A program made the translations under genes and the position numbers. From Streptomyces sp. NRRL F-6131 (GTDB taxonomy: Bacteria > Actinomycetota > Actinomycetes > Streptomycetales > Streptomycetaceae): a DNA stretch of 64,000 nt. Location of the stretch: positions 1 through 64,000 of the forward strand of contig JOHN01000011.1 of assembly GCA_000719695.1 (NCBI GenBank). The letters are read 5' to 3'. This document shows, one piece after another, positions 8,126-16,297 of this stretch (the stretch's first letter is position 1; each line of letters begins with the position of its first letter). The notes beneath the pieces were generated by a model. It was not told the origin of the DNA and did not search any database. It worked only from the letters and a program-made list of their open reading frames with translations.

Positions 8126-8304
8126 CGCGGCGTGCTCGCGGTGACGGAGCGCGTGGGCGCGTGCGGATCGGCGGCCAGGACGCTGCCGGCCAGTGCGAGG
8201 GCGAGCAGGCAGCCGGCGAACACCAGGGCGCCTGCGGTCGCCATGAGCCGGCGGCGGCCCAGTGGATCGTCGAAGACGGGCGGGGCGTGCGGGGTGCTGT
8301 TCAC
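8122..8304 (-). CDS. small membrane protein upstream of the deacetylase/glycosyltransferase
   Basis: 60 codons from GTG 8304 (NSTPHAPPVFDDPLGRRRLM). One hydrophobic helix follows (ATAGALVFAGCLLALALAGS), then a short Ala/Pro-rich tail. Its stop overlaps the GTG of the next gene. A short one-helix protein coupled to this bifunctional enzyme was probably part of the same envelope-modification operon. No catalytic motif is visible. With the partner destroyed, it may be a relic. Confidence 0.5.
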   Translation of the reverse strand: MNSTPHAPPVFDDPLGRRRLMATAGALVFAGCLLALALAGSVLAADPHAPTRSVTASTPR

Positions 8305-8520
8305 GCCCCGGATGCTAGGAAGCCGGGCCAAGATCCGCGGCGTGGACGCGCTTGCCGTCCCCCGGATGAATCAGTGCCATACCCGCAGGTCAGTGAAGTG
8401 ATGAGGCGAACGGGCCAACTCCCGTGACCTGATTCGCGCCGTCGGCTGACGTCCCGGTGGCTCGTGTCACGGTGTCGAACGGGCGTCGGCCCGAATCCCC
8501 CAGAAACACAAGGACATCCA

Positions 8521-8595
8521 TTGCGCATCCGGACCTGTCTCACCGCCGCGGCGCTGGCTGCGGGCACCGCGCCGGGTACCGGGTGGCGCACCTGA
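8521..8595 (+). pseudogene. signal-peptide-like fragment of a lost secreted protein
   Basis: A TTG-started stretch of 24 codons (LRIRTCLTAAALAAGTAPGT, then GWRT and stop) looks like the n- and h-regions of a Streptomyces signal peptide. It ends after a few codons and nothing recognisable follows before the next gene, so it is read as the end of a deleted gene. Confidence 0.35.
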
Positions 8596-8673
8596 CCCCG
8601 CACAGCAACGGCATCGGCGAGATCGACTTCGACTTCCCCGGGGCCGGGGCACCCGCCCCGGCCCCACCGGCCG

Positions 8674-9660
8674 TCACACCCGGAAGTGCCACCCGCGCGC
8701 GGCGAGCAGCCGCGCGAGCGGTGCGTAGAACAGCACCAGCCACAGCAGCGCCCACACCGCACTGGCCAGCGGTCCGGGCAGCCAGGACGCGAGGGTGACC
8801 TGGGCGCCGACGCTCCACAGCGTGCCCTCCTCGCCGTGGTACCGGGCCGGGATGCAGTTCAGCGTGTCGGTGACGAGCTCGGACAGGACGTAGAAGAAGA
8901 GCGGGTTGCGCCCGAGCGCCACGAGCGTGCCACCGCACACCGGCGCGGCGGGCCGCAGGCCGCCGTCGAAGGCCAGCATGACCACGCCGAAGCCGACGGT
9001 CATGATCCCGGTGGTCACGAGGGCGTACGAGGGTGTCCACAGCTGTTTGCCGATCGGGATCACCAGGCCCAGCGCGAGGCCGGCCACGACGCAGAGCGCG
9101 CCGACGGCGATCAGCGCGAAGGCCCGGCCGCGCACGCCGCCGGCCGTCCGGTAGCGCTGCTCGTGGCGGACGATGTCCATGCCGAGAACAAGGCCCGCCC
9201 AGCAGTTGACCACCGCCACCAGGGTCGACAGCGGGCCTTCGGGGTCGAACTTGGCGCCGTTGAAGTTGTGCTGGACGCCCCACAGGCCGGTGTCCAGGTA
9301 GGCCTCCAGTGAGCAGTCTCGGACCAGGCCGTGGATGTCGGCGCATTCGGGCCACGGGCTGTGGAAGGTGTACGTGGCCACCGTCCAGAGGGCGATGCAC
9401 CCGAAGGGGAACCCGCCGAGCAGGAACGCCCGCGCCAGGAGCCGGCCGGCCCGGCGGCCGGGCTGCATCGACCAGGCGCAGGTGACGTACAGCAGCGCCA
9501 CCACCAGGTAGACGAGGCCCAGTCGCTGAAGGACACCGGTGAACCGCCACTGCTCCAGGGTCCCGGCCGGGAACGGGTACGCGGTGAGGAAGGTACCGAT
9601 CGCGTACAGCAGAAGGGCTCGGCGCATGATGCGCAGCAGCTGGGCGCGGCGGCCGCGTGG
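8674..9660 (-). pseudogene. NagX-like heparan-alpha-glucosaminide N-acetyltransferase (DUF5009), N-terminus missing
   Basis: The open frame runs from the last bases of the aquaporin gene (RGRRAQLLRIMRRALLLYAI), with the first ATG at 9627. GVLQRLGLVYLVVALLYV, the periplasmic loop CADIHGLVRDCSLEAYLDTG with GVQHNFNGAKFDPEGPLST, and LVALGRNPLFFYVLSELV match NagX-type membrane acyltransferases. Nine or so membrane helices remain. The family N-terminus (RLDALRG-type segment with the catalytic His region, about 80 residues) is absent. The cut falls exactly at the aquaporin stop codon, so this is another deletion join. A shortened protein could be expressed but is unlikely to be active. Confidence 0.7.
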
Positions 9661-9663
9661 CTG

Positions 9664-10416
9664 CTACTTGCGGCCGGTGCGGTGGGTGAAGATCAGCGCG
9701 ACCAGGGCCAGGCCCACTGCCCCGCCGACCAGCTGCATGCCGATGAATCCGGGCAGCGAGCCCGGGGCGATGCCGGCGAAGGTGTCGGTGAACGCCCGCC
9801 CGATGGAGACCGCCGGGTTGGCGAAGGAGGTGGAGGAGGTGAACCAGTACGCGGCGCCGATGTAGCTCGCGACCGCGACGGGGGCGAAGCGCAGGTGGTC
9901 GGTCTTGGCGAGGCCGAAGATCAGCAGGATGAGGCCCGCGGTGGCGACGGTCTCGCCGAGCAGCAGGTGGCCGGCGCTGCGCTCGTGCGTCGACCACTCC
10001 ACCAGCGCCTTACCGAACATGGCGTCGGCGAGGAGCGCGCCGCCGATGGCGCCCGCGATCTGCGCCGGGATGTATGTGGCGAGCTCGCGCACGCCGAGGC
10101 CCTCGGGATCCTTGCGGGCGGTCCACCACTCGGCGAGCGTCACGACCGGGTTGAAGTGCGCGCCGGAGACCGGACCGAGCAGCAGGATCAGCACGCCGAG
10201 GCCGAACACGGTGGCCAGGGAGTTGGCCAGCAGCTGCAGGCCGACGTCCTGGGTCAGCTCGGTGGCCTGGATGCCGGAGCCGACCACGACCGCGACCAGG
10301 GCGGCGGTGCCGACGAGCTCGGCCGCCACCCGGTTCGGCAGCGGTACGGCGGAGGGCTCGGCAGCGAGAGGCTCGGCCTCGGTGATCGAAAGTCTGGCCT
10401 CGTCTGTGGCGCTCAT
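9664..10416 (-). CDS. aquaporin/MIP-family channel of the arsenic cluster
   Basis: 250 codons from ATG 10416 (MSATDEARLS). The longer open frame upstream is low-complexity and overlaps arsR. Six hydrophobic helices and two half-helix motifs are visible: GAHFNPVVTL (NPV instead of NPA) and SFANPAVSIGRAF (NPA). An MIP channel directly downstream of arsR, with arsC divergent, matches the arsenic islands in which an aquaglyceroporin lets arsenite flow out after arsenate reduction. The NPV change in loop B is compatible with a wider pore. It is probably cotranscribed with arsR (58-base gap). Confidence 0.85.
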   Translation of the reverse strand: MSATDEARLSITEAEPLAAEPSAVPLPNRVAAELVGTAALVAVVVGSGIQATELTQDVGLQLLANSLATVFGLGVLILLLGPVSGAHFNPVVTLAEWWTARKDPEGLGVRELATYIPAQIAGAIGGALLADAMFGKALVEWSTHERSAGHLLLGETVATAGLILLIFGLAKTDHLRFAPVAVASYIGAAYWFTSSTSFANPAVSIGRAFTDTFAGIAPGSLPGFIGMQLVGGAVGLALVALIFTHRTGRK

Positions 10417-10474
10417 GGGGGAGGGCACTCCTGGTGCAGGGGCGGTGCGGGCCGCCGGGATGGGGCTGGGTGGT

Positions 10475-10786
10475 TCAGCAGGACCGCTTGCGGTGGCCCT
10501 CGGCGGTTTCGCGGGCCGTGGTGGCCAGCCCGGCGAGCTCGTCCGCGACGGCCTGGAGGGCGTCGGGGCGGAGGAAGTAATAGGTGAAACGTCCGCACGG
10601 CTCGGTTTCCACCAGACCGGCATCGCGGAGGATCTTGAGGTGGTTCGACAGATTGGTCTGTCTGGCGCCCGTCTCCGCCACCAGATGGGTCGTGCACAGC
10701 GCCTCGCGGGCGAGGAGTTGCACGATCCGCATCCGCAGCGGGTCGGCCAGCGCCTTCAGCATGTCACTATCGACTGACGTCACCAT
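10475..10786 (-). CDS. arsR: ArsR-family arsenic-responsive repressor
   Basis: 103 codons from ATG 10786 (MVTSVDSDMLKALADPLRMR). Winged-helix core: IVQLLAREALCTTHLVAETG, recognition helix RQTNLSNHLKILRDAGLVE, wing GRFTYYFLRPDAL. The usual ELCVCDL metal motif is reduced to ALCTTHL. Further Cys residues occur in EPCGRF and at the very C-terminus (KRSC), so the inducer site may be built from these three positions, as in Cys-relocated ArsR subtypes. It is the first gene of a minus-strand unit with the aquaporin and divergent from arsC. The 206-bp gap between them must hold its operator, but no clean dyad stood out. Confidence 0.85.
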   Translation of the reverse strand: MVTSVDSDMLKALADPLRMRIVQLLAREALCTTHLVAETGARQTNLSNHLKILRDAGLVETEPCGRFTYYFLRPDALQAVADELAGLATTARETAEGHRKRSC

Positions 10787-10992
10787 GGGCTGATACGTTA
10801 CTGGCTGTGAGCCCGCTTGGCGAGCCCGCAGCCCGGCCGGGACGACGGCGTTCCCGGTGCCTTCGCGTACGGCCTGCCGCCGCACCTCGTACTCCTCGCT
10901 GCTCCCCCCGGAGCCTTGGCCGGTGGTAACCGCCGTGGCCCACGGAACGCGCGAGGCCGCGGCATCTCCCCCCAGTAAAGGAACCACCTGTG

Positions 10993-11424
10993 ATGACCGC
11001 CGCGCCGATCGCCTCCGTGTTGTTCGTCTGCATCCACAACGCCGGCCGCTCCCAGATGGCCGCAGGCTTCCTCACCCACCTCGCGGGCGACCGTGTCGAG
11101 GTCCGTTCCGCCGGCTCCATGCCCGGTGACCAGGTCAACCCCTCCGCCGTCGCGGCGATGGCCGAGCTGGGCATCGACATCTCCGACCAGCGGCCGAAGG
11201 TCCTCACGACGGAGGCCGTCCAGGCGTCCGACTACGTGATCACCATGGGCTGCGGCGACGCCTGCCCGTACTTCCCCGGCAAGAAGTACCTGGACTGGAA
11301 GCTGGACGACCCGGCCGGGCAGGGCGTCGAGGCGGTCCGGCCCATCCGCGATGAGATCAAGGGCCTGATCGAGGGCCTGATCGCCGAGATCGACGCCAAG
11401 ACCGCTTCGAGCCAGGAGAGCTGA
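10993..11424 (+). CDS. arsC: arsenate reductase, low-molecular-weight phosphatase fold
   Basis: 143 codons from ATG 10993, with AAAGGAA upstream; a GTG directly before it is the alternative. The P-loop CIHNAGRS carries the nucleophilic Cys. RSAGSMPGDQVNP is the conserved second strand. MGCGDACPYFPGKKYLDW carries the Cys pair of thioredoxin/mycothiol-dependent ArsC enzymes. The catalytic Asp lies in the C-terminal DDP region. It reduces arsenate to arsenite in the cytoplasm. Its stop overlaps or abuts the thioredoxin reductase gene, which would regenerate it. Confidence 0.92.
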   Translation: MTAAPIASVLFVCIHNAGRSQMAAGFLTHLAGDRVEVRSAGSMPGDQVNPSAVAAMAELGIDISDQRPKVLTTEAVQASDYVITMGCGDACPYFPGKKYLDWKLDDPAGQGVEAVRPIRDEIKGLIEGLIAEIDAKTASSQES

Positions 11425-11459
11425 GCACCTTCACGACCGCCAGCGGAAGCGCCGACGAC

Positions 11460-12347
11460 GTGCGCGAGGTCGTCATCATCGGCTCCGGTCCCGCCGGGTG
11501 CACCGCCGCCCTCCACAACGCCCGTGCCCAGCTCAAGCCGCTGCTCTTCGGCAGCTCGATCTTCGTCGGCGGCTCGCTCACCACCACGACCGAGGTCGAG
11601 AACTTCCCCGGCTTTTCGAACGGTGTCGACGGCCCCGCCCTCATGGCCAACATGCGGGCCCAGGCCGAGGAGTTCGGCGCCGAGATGATCGACGACGACA
11701 TCGTCGAGGTCGACCTGAGCGGCGACGTCAAGCTGCTGACGGACTCCGCCGGCACCGTGCACCGCGCCAGGACCGTGATCGTCGCGACCGGCTCCGGTTA
11801 CCGCAAGCTCGGCATCGAGCGCGAGGACGAACTCTCCGGCCGGGGCGTGTCCTGGTGCGCGACCTGCGACGGCTTCTTCTTCCGCGGCAAGGACGTCATC
11901 GTGGTCGGTGGTGGTGACACGGTTCTCGAAGAGGCCACCTTCCTCACCCGGTTCGCCGCCTCGGTGACCGTCGTCCACCGCCGCGACACCCTCCGCGCGT
12001 CGAAGGCGATGCAGAACCGGGCGTTCGCCGACCCGAAGATCACCTTCGCCTGGAACAGCGAGATCGCCGCCGTCCAGGGCGAGAAGCTCGTCTCCGGCGC
12101 CACCCTGCGCCACACCGCCACCGGCGAGACGCGCCAACTCGACGCCTCGGGTGTGTTCATCGCGATCGGTCACGACCCGCGTACCGAACTGTTCGCCGGT
12201 CAGCTGGAGTTGGACGACGCCCGGTACCTGAAGGTCGCCTCCCCGTCGACCCGCACGAACATCCCCGGCGTCTTCGGTGCCGGCGATGTCGTCGACCACA
12301 CGTACCGCCAGGCCACCCTCGCGACGGCCTCGGTCTTCATCCCCTGA
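11460..12347 (+). CDS. trxB: thioredoxin reductase-like flavoprotein of the ars operon, C-terminus altered
   Basis: 295 codons from GTG 11460. FAD motif GSGPAGCTAAL, redox Cys pair WCATCDGFFF, NADPH motif VVGGGDTVLEEA, and the second FAD motif GVFGAGDVVDHTYRQ. The protein then diverges (ATLATASVFIP) and stops, where family members continue for about 20 more residues (AAGTG...AALDAE). Homology starts upstream of the GTG. In-frame codons back to a CTG at 11421, overlapping the arsC stop as CTGA, encode a typical STFTTASGSADD leader. The true start may therefore be CTG, or a mutated GTG. Likely role: electron supply to ArsC. Confidence 0.8.
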   Translation: MREVVIIGSGPAGCTAALHNARAQLKPLLFGSSIFVGGSLTTTTEVENFPGFSNGVDGPALMANMRAQAEEFGAEMIDDDIVEVDLSGDVKLLTDSAGTVHRARTVIVATGSGYRKLGIEREDELSGRGVSWCATCDGFFFRGKDVIVVGGGDTVLEEATFLTRFAASVTVVHRRDTLRASKAMQNRAFADPKITFAWNSEIAAVQGEKLVSGATLRHTATGETRQLDASGVFIAIGHDPRTELFAGQLELDDARYLKVASPSTRTNIPGVFGAGDVVDHTYRQATLATASVFIP

Positions 12348-12570
12348 GTGGACCGCTCGGCCGCCTGAAGCCGCACCTGCTCCCGCTTCCTGGAGGGACC
12401 GTTCGTATCGATGCCGAATCGGGGCCGGTTCCTCCGATCCGGTGTCAGCTCCGTTTCGGCTCGCGGGAAGTCCACGAGGTCCAGGAATCCGGCTGTGCGG
12501 GTGCCAGGACACGGGTTCCGTCCGCCGCCCGTCGGTCGAGCTCGGGCCGAGGACCCGTCGTCGCGTGAGG
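12348..12570. other. intergenic stretch without recognisable gene
   Basis: No convincing coding frame is seen between trxB and the hairpin repeat. It is the first part of a 374-base gap before the snapalysin stop. Confidence 0.6.
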
Positions 12571-12602
12571 CGGCCGGCACCGGCTTTGTCCGGTGCCGGC
12601 CG
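12571..12602. repeat. 13-bp perfect hairpin, copy 1 of a dispersed intergenic repeat
   Basis: CGGCCGGCACCGG (12571-12583) pairs with 12590-12602 around the loop CTTTGT. The hairpin and about 27 bases downstream recur near-identically at 21104-21162. It may act as a terminator, but the extended homology makes it more than a plain terminator. Confidence 0.7.
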
Positions 12603-12641
12603 CTGTCGTGCCCGTCGTGGCGGGTGTGCCGCGACTGCGGC

Positions 12642-12678
12642 CGGTCAGCCGGTCAGCCGGTCAGCCGGTCAGCCGGTC
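12642..12678. repeat. 8-bp tandem repeat CGGTCAGC, four copies and a partial fifth
   Basis: Four exact units of CGGTCAGC span 12642-12673, followed by CGGTC. It lies in the gap before the snapalysin terminus. Confidence 0.9.
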
Positions 12679-12721
12679 GTCCGGGATGTCCTGGTTCGCG
12701 GTTTCCCCGGCCGGCGCGGGG

Positions 12722-13303
12722 TCAGGGTGCGTCGACGAGGAGGCGGCCGTCCGCCGGGGCCGGGGTGGCGGTGCGGCCGGCGTAGGCGGAATCGACCCGG
12801 GCTCGTTCGGTGGCGTTGGGGACGGCGTTCTTGCAGCTGGTGCCGGCGCTGGAGCCCGACATCAGCTGGGAGCAGGGTCCGGGCTTGGTGTCCGGAAGGC
12901 CGAGGGTGTGGCCGATCTCGTGGGCCGCGATGCGGGTCCTGTCGTGGCCTTCGGTGACGGCTTGGCTTCCGAGTTCCACCCTGGCCTGGCCGCCCGGGCG
13001 GACCGGGCCCAGCGTGGCCTGCGGCCAGCCGCTGGTGGCGATGATCTGGATCTCGGCCCGGGTGCCGGGCTGAGCCGCTATCAGCTTGACGTTGCGGGCG
13101 TTCGCGTTCCAGGAGGCGACTCCGGCCGCGACGGCGGCCTCCCAGCCGGGGGCCCGGGTGGCGTCGTAGCGGAGGGTGGTCACGGCGGAGACGCCTGTCG
13201 GTGCGACAGCTTCCTGCGGGGACACGGCCTGCGCCGTGGGTGCCATGAGCAGGGTGACGGCCGCGGCGGTCCCGGCTGCTGCGAACCACTTCGAGTGGAG
13301 CAT
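12722..13303 (-). CDS. snpA: snapalysin-type secreted metalloprotease (M7)
   Basis: 193 codons from ATG 13303 with AAAGGA upstream. Signal peptide MLHSKWFAAAGTAAAVTLLM ending near AQA. The M7 zinc motif is AAHEIGHTLGLPD (HExxHxxGxxD; two His and the Asp are zinc ligands). The Cys pair in GPCSQLMSGSSAGTSC and the Met-turn LMSG follow, then the NATERARVDSAYAG C-terminal helix. This small neutral protease is Streptomyces-specific, secreted, and normally made at the onset of differentiation. snpA genes usually have a divergent LysR regulator (SnpR); none is found next to this copy. Confidence 0.93.
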   Translation of the reverse strand: MLHSKWFAAAGTAAAVTLLMAPTAQAVSPQEAVAPTGVSAVTTLRYDATRAPGWEAAVAAGVASWNANARNVKLIAAQPGTRAEIQIIATSGWPQATLGPVRPGGQARVELGSQAVTEGHDRTRIAAHEIGHTLGLPDTKPGPCSQLMSGSSAGTSCKNAVPNATERARVDSAYAGRTATPAPADGRLLVDAP

Positions 13304-13538
13304 GGCTGTCCTTTCGTGGGGGCCGGTCTCCCGTGGGGTGGGGGAGACGGTGGTGCGGGCGCTGGGCATCGCCGTCCGCGCGAGGAGGCGAGCCTCGAAA
13401 ATGACGGTGAACTGTCAAGTCAATCGACAGGAGGCGCACGGGCGTTACGTCCGATTTCGTCAACGGTGCCGGGCCGTGATTGCCGCAGACAAACCCGAGT
13501 GTTGGTGCGGGGCGGGGTTTGGGCCTAACCTGCCCGCC

Positions 13539-14261
13539 ATGTCTCAGAACACGAACACGCCCGGCGCCCCCGGGGTGCCGGCCGCTCCGGTCGGCGACTC
13601 CGCCAAGGTACAACGTCAGGTGCAGCGTCAGGCGGGTGTCGGACCGGTCTCCGGTGGCGGCGGAACCCTCTTCTCCGAGCCGGTCCTGGTGGTGAACCAG
13701 AAGGCGAAGCTCGTCGAGCTGACCAACGAGTACGCCGTCTTCGACCAGCAGGGCGCCACACTCGGCTCGGTGGTCCAGGTCGGCCAGAGCGCTCTGCGCA
13801 AGGCGATACGACTCCTCACCTCCCTCGACCAGTATCTGACCCACAAGCTGGAGATCCGGGACCCGCAGGGCGTCCCGGTGCTGCTGCTGACCCGCCCGGC
13901 GAAGTTCATCAAGTCACGGGTGGTCGTGCAGCGTCCGAACGGCGAGGAGGTCGGCCAGATCGTTCAGCAGAACGCGATCGGGAAGATCAACTTCGCGCTG
14001 GAGGTCGGCGGGCAGAAGGTCGGCGCCGTCAAGGCCGAGAACTGGCGGGCCTGGAACTTCTCCATCGTCGACGCGACGGACACCGAGGTCGCCCGGATCA
14101 CCAAGACCTGGGAAGGCCTGGCGAAGACGATGTTCACCACGGCCGACAACTACGTGCTCCAGATCCACCGCCCGCTCGCCGACCCGATGCTCAGCCTCGT
14201 CGTGGCGACCGCGCTGACCGTGGACACCGCCCTGAAGCAGGACGCCCGCGGCCTCGGCTAG
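13539..14261 (+). CDS. LURP-one/phospholipid scramblase-like protein
   Basis: 240 codons from ATG 13539. Residues 1-40 are a Pro/Gly/Gln-rich disordered tail. The rest is the 12-stranded LOR fold: LFSEPVLVVNQKAKLVEL, YAVFDQQGATLGSVVQVG, HKLEIRDPQGVPVLLLTRPA, KSRVVVQRPNGEEVGQIVQQ, KINFALEVGGQKVGAVKAEN. A C-terminal hydrophobic helix (MLSLVVATALTVDTAL) matches scramblase-family proteins common in Streptomyces. The molecular function is unknown. Membrane association through the C-terminal helix is likely. It converges on the Ni/Co transporter gene with a strong shared terminator. Confidence 0.8.
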   Translation: MSQNTNTPGAPGVPAAPVGDSAKVQRQVQRQAGVGPVSGGGGTLFSEPVLVVNQKAKLVELTNEYAVFDQQGATLGSVVQVGQSALRKAIRLLTSLDQYLTHKLEIRDPQGVPVLLLTRPAKFIKSRVVVQRPNGEEVGQIVQQNAIGKINFALEVGGQKVGAVKAENWRAWNFSIVDATDTEVARITKTWEGLAKTMFTTADNYVLQIHRPLADPMLSLVVATALTVDTALKQDARGLG

Positions 14262-14408
14262 CCGGACGGGCACCCGCCGCCCGGCACCGGGATCCAGGTG
14301 AGCGCGTGTCCGGCCGGGCCCGTCGTCACGCGACAAGCGCGCAGGTTGATCAGCGGGGGCCCGACCGCCGTACCCGGCCGGTCGGTGACCTCGGTCGCGC
14401 CGGGTCGG

Positions 14409-14462
14409 GACTGCCTCTGTGCCGCCGCCGCGTCGCGTGGCGGCGGCGGCACAGAGGCAGTC
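14409..14462. terminator. strong bidirectional terminator, 21-bp perfect stem
   Basis: 14409-14429 pairs perfectly with 14442-14462. It lies between the convergent scramblase-like and NiCoT genes, whose stop codons are 148 and 7 bases away. Confidence 0.9.
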
Positions 14463-14468
14463 GGGGAG

Positions 14469-15578
14469 TCAGCCGGTCTTGGTGACCCGGGCCGCCCAGC
14501 GCTGCTCGACGTTGCTGAAGCGCCAGTAGGCGAGCGCGCACGCCCAGACGACGACGAACATGCCGACGAGGACGTAGCCGACGTTGTCGAGGCTGATGTC
14601 GGCGATCCAGCCGGTGACGGGGTCGGTGAGGTCGAGCTTCTCGTGCAGGACGTTGACCAGCTCGATGGTGCCGATGAAGAAGGCGACGGCGATGGAGAGG
14701 CCGGTGACGGTGAGGTTGTAGTACACCTTGCGGACCGGGTTGGAGAACGCCCAGTGGTAGGCGAAGTTCATGAACGTGCCGTCGAGGGTGTCGAACAGGC
14801 TCATGCCGCAGGCGAAGAGCAGCGGCAGGCAGAGGATCGCGTACCAGGGCAGGCCGGAGGCGGCGCCGGAGCCGGCCATCACCATCAGGGCGACCTCGGT
14901 GGCGGTGTCGAAGCCGAGGCCGAACAGCACGCCGAGCGGGTACATCTGGCCCGGGCGGCGGATGGACTTGGTGAGGCGGCCGAGGATGCGGTTCATGAAG
15001 CCGCGCTCGTCGAGGTGCTTCTCCAACTGCTTCTCGTCGAACTGGCCGGCCCGCATCGACGTGTAGACGCGGTAGATGCCGGCCAGGGCGAAGAGGTTGA
15101 GGGCGGCGATCAGGTAGAGGAAGGTGCCGGAGACGCTGGTGCCGATGACGCCCAGCCACTGGTGGGCGGTCGACTCGTCGTCGACCAGGGTGCCGGCGAA
15201 CTGCGCGCCGCCGGCGACGAGGGCGGCCATCGCCATGACGATGCTGGAGTGGCCGAGCGCGAACCAGAACCCGACCGAGATGGGGCGCTGGCCGTCGGCC
15301 ATGAGCTTGCGGGTGGTGTTGTCGATGGCGGCGATGTGGTCCGCGTCGAAGGCGTGCCGCATGCCGAGGGTGTAGGCGGTGACGCCCAGTCCCACGCCGA
15401 AGACCTGGTTCTCGACGGTGTAGTGGTTCGGTGCGACGAGCAGGAGGAGAGTGCCGAACGCCACCACGTGCATGGCGGCGATCACACCCAGCAGGCCGGC
15501 GGTGCGGACGGTGTCCTTGCGCTGCCACCGCGGCGGCAGCGGCAAGGTGGATGACGGGGCGTCGTCGGTGAGGGTCAT
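14469..15578 (-). CDS. nickel/cobalt transporter, NiCoT family
   Basis: 369 codons from ATG 15578. Eight predicted membrane helices. The family signature in helix II is RHAFDADHIAAIDNTTR (HX4DH metal motif). LGHSSIVMAMAAL and LFGLGFDTATEVALMVMAG are the other conserved transport segments, and a His/Asp-rich cytoplasmic loop lies between residues about 170 and 200. A cobalamin riboswitch directly upstream predicts that cobalt for B12 is the physiological substrate and that expression stops when adenosylcobalamin is plentiful. No other cobalamin gene is in the window. Confidence 0.93.
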   Translation of the reverse strand: MTLTDDAPSSTLPLPPRWQRKDTVRTAGLLGVIAAMHVVAFGTLLLLVAPNHYTVENQVFGVGLGVTAYTLGMRHAFDADHIAAIDNTTRKLMADGQRPISVGFWFALGHSSIVMAMAALVAGGAQFAGTLVDDESTAHQWLGVIGTSVSGTFLYLIAALNLFALAGIYRVYTSMRAGQFDEKQLEKHLDERGFMNRILGRLTKSIRRPGQMYPLGVLFGLGFDTATEVALMVMAGSGAASGLPWYAILCLPLLFACGMSLFDTLDGTFMNFAYHWAFSNPVRKVYYNLTVTGLSIAVAFFIGTIELVNVLHEKLDLTDPVTGWIADISLDNVGYVLVGMFVVVWACALAYWRFSNVEQRWAARVTKTG

Positions 15579-15640
15579 GTCGGCAGGCCTCTCCAGCTCC
15601 TCGATGGGGGCACCCCCGGGGGACTCGGGGGTCGTGCGCG

Positions 15641-15866
15641 CCGTGGCCGGTCTCCTGGCTCCGGGCAGGCCGTCCTTCCCGTGTCCGGGCAGGGCGGAGC
15701 GCGCCCCCGTCTCGTCTTCCCGTGCGCCCAGCGGCGCCGGTGACTGCGCCGCGTCGCTGCGGGCACGTCAGGGGTACTTCCCGTTCACAGTGGCGAGGGC
15801 CGCGCCGGAATCCGCTCCTCGAGGAGCGTCACCGGACTTCCCGTGCACCACGGCGGGGAACACCGT
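15641..15866 (-). promoter_or_regulatory. cobalamin riboswitch upstream of the NiCoT gene
   Basis: On the minus strand the leader shows the class landmarks in order: GTGCACGGGAAGTCCGGTGA (15848-15829), GCCACTGTGAAC (15794-15783), and the B12 box GCCAGGAGACCGGCC (15659-15645). The transporter start lies 67 bases beyond. Three further CACGGGAAG or ACGGGAAG stretches are part of the variable arms. The G/C-rich hairpin at 15603-15640 may be the expression platform. Confidence 0.88.
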
Positions 15867-15894
15867 ATGGGCGTGAGAGCGTTATCGACAAGCC

Positions 15895-15926
15895 TGCGCA
15901 GCTGCGCATATGTTGCAATAACGCAA
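15895..15926. promoter_or_regulatory. candidate operator for the ArsR-type regulator
   Basis: A perfect 14-bp palindrome TGCGCAGCTGCGCA (15895-15908) is followed by TTGC-N6-GCAA (15913-15926), an ArsR/SmtB-like half-site layout. It sits 38 bases before the regulator GTG and upstream of the divergent riboswitch-controlled transporter. Confidence 0.45.
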
Positions 15927-15964
15927 AGTGATGACGAGGGCATGGCGGGGGAAGGGGACTGCAC

Positions 15965-16297
15965 GTGCCGGGGGCAATCGACTCCACCGCCGTCGAGGCG
16001 GCTGCGGCGGCGGTCTCCGACCGCGATCAACTGCGGGGCGCCGCAGAGAGGTTCGCGCTTCTTGCCGATCCGGGACGGCTGGCCGTGCTGGTCGCCGTGC
16101 GGGCGGCGGGGGCGATCCCGGTGTCCGACCTGGCGCTCGCGTGCGGGATGAACCCGCCGGCCGTCTCACAGGTCCTGCGCCTCCTGCGGGCCTCGGGCGT
16201 CGTCAGGCCGAGCCGTTCGGGTCGGATCGTCCGGTACGCACTGTGCGACGAGGACGTGGCGCGCCTGCTGGACGACGCGGGGCTGACACGCGGCTGA
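15965..16297 (+). CDS. ArsR/SmtB-family metal-sensing regulator
   Basis: 110 codons from GTG 15965 (AGGGGAAGGGG region upstream). RGAAERFALLADPGRLAVLVAV is helix 1-2. VSDLALACGMNPPAVSQVLR is the helix-turn-helix, LLRASGVVRPSRSGRIVRYA the wing, and CDEDVARLLDDAGL the last helix. The alpha3 ELCVCDL motif is absent and the C-terminal helix lacks the DxH...HxxH set of CzrA/NmtR. The only Cys are in ALACGM and YALCDED, so the metal site is uncertain. Position next to a nickel/cobalt transporter suggests Ni, Co or Zn sensing. Confidence 0.75.
   Translation: MPGAIDSTAVEAAAAAVSDRDQLRGAAERFALLADPGRLAVLVAVRAAGAIPVSDLALACGMNPPAVSQVLRLLRASGVVRPSRSGRIVRYALCDEDVARLLDDAGLTRG

Noticed and set aside
10787..10992. 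A clear ArsR operator between arsR and arsC
   Set aside because: Several weak dyads exist (around TATC/GATA), but none is convincing enough to list.
12642..12678. CRISPR-like array
   Set aside because: The units are 8 bp with no spacers and no cas genes nearby; it is a simple tandem repeat.
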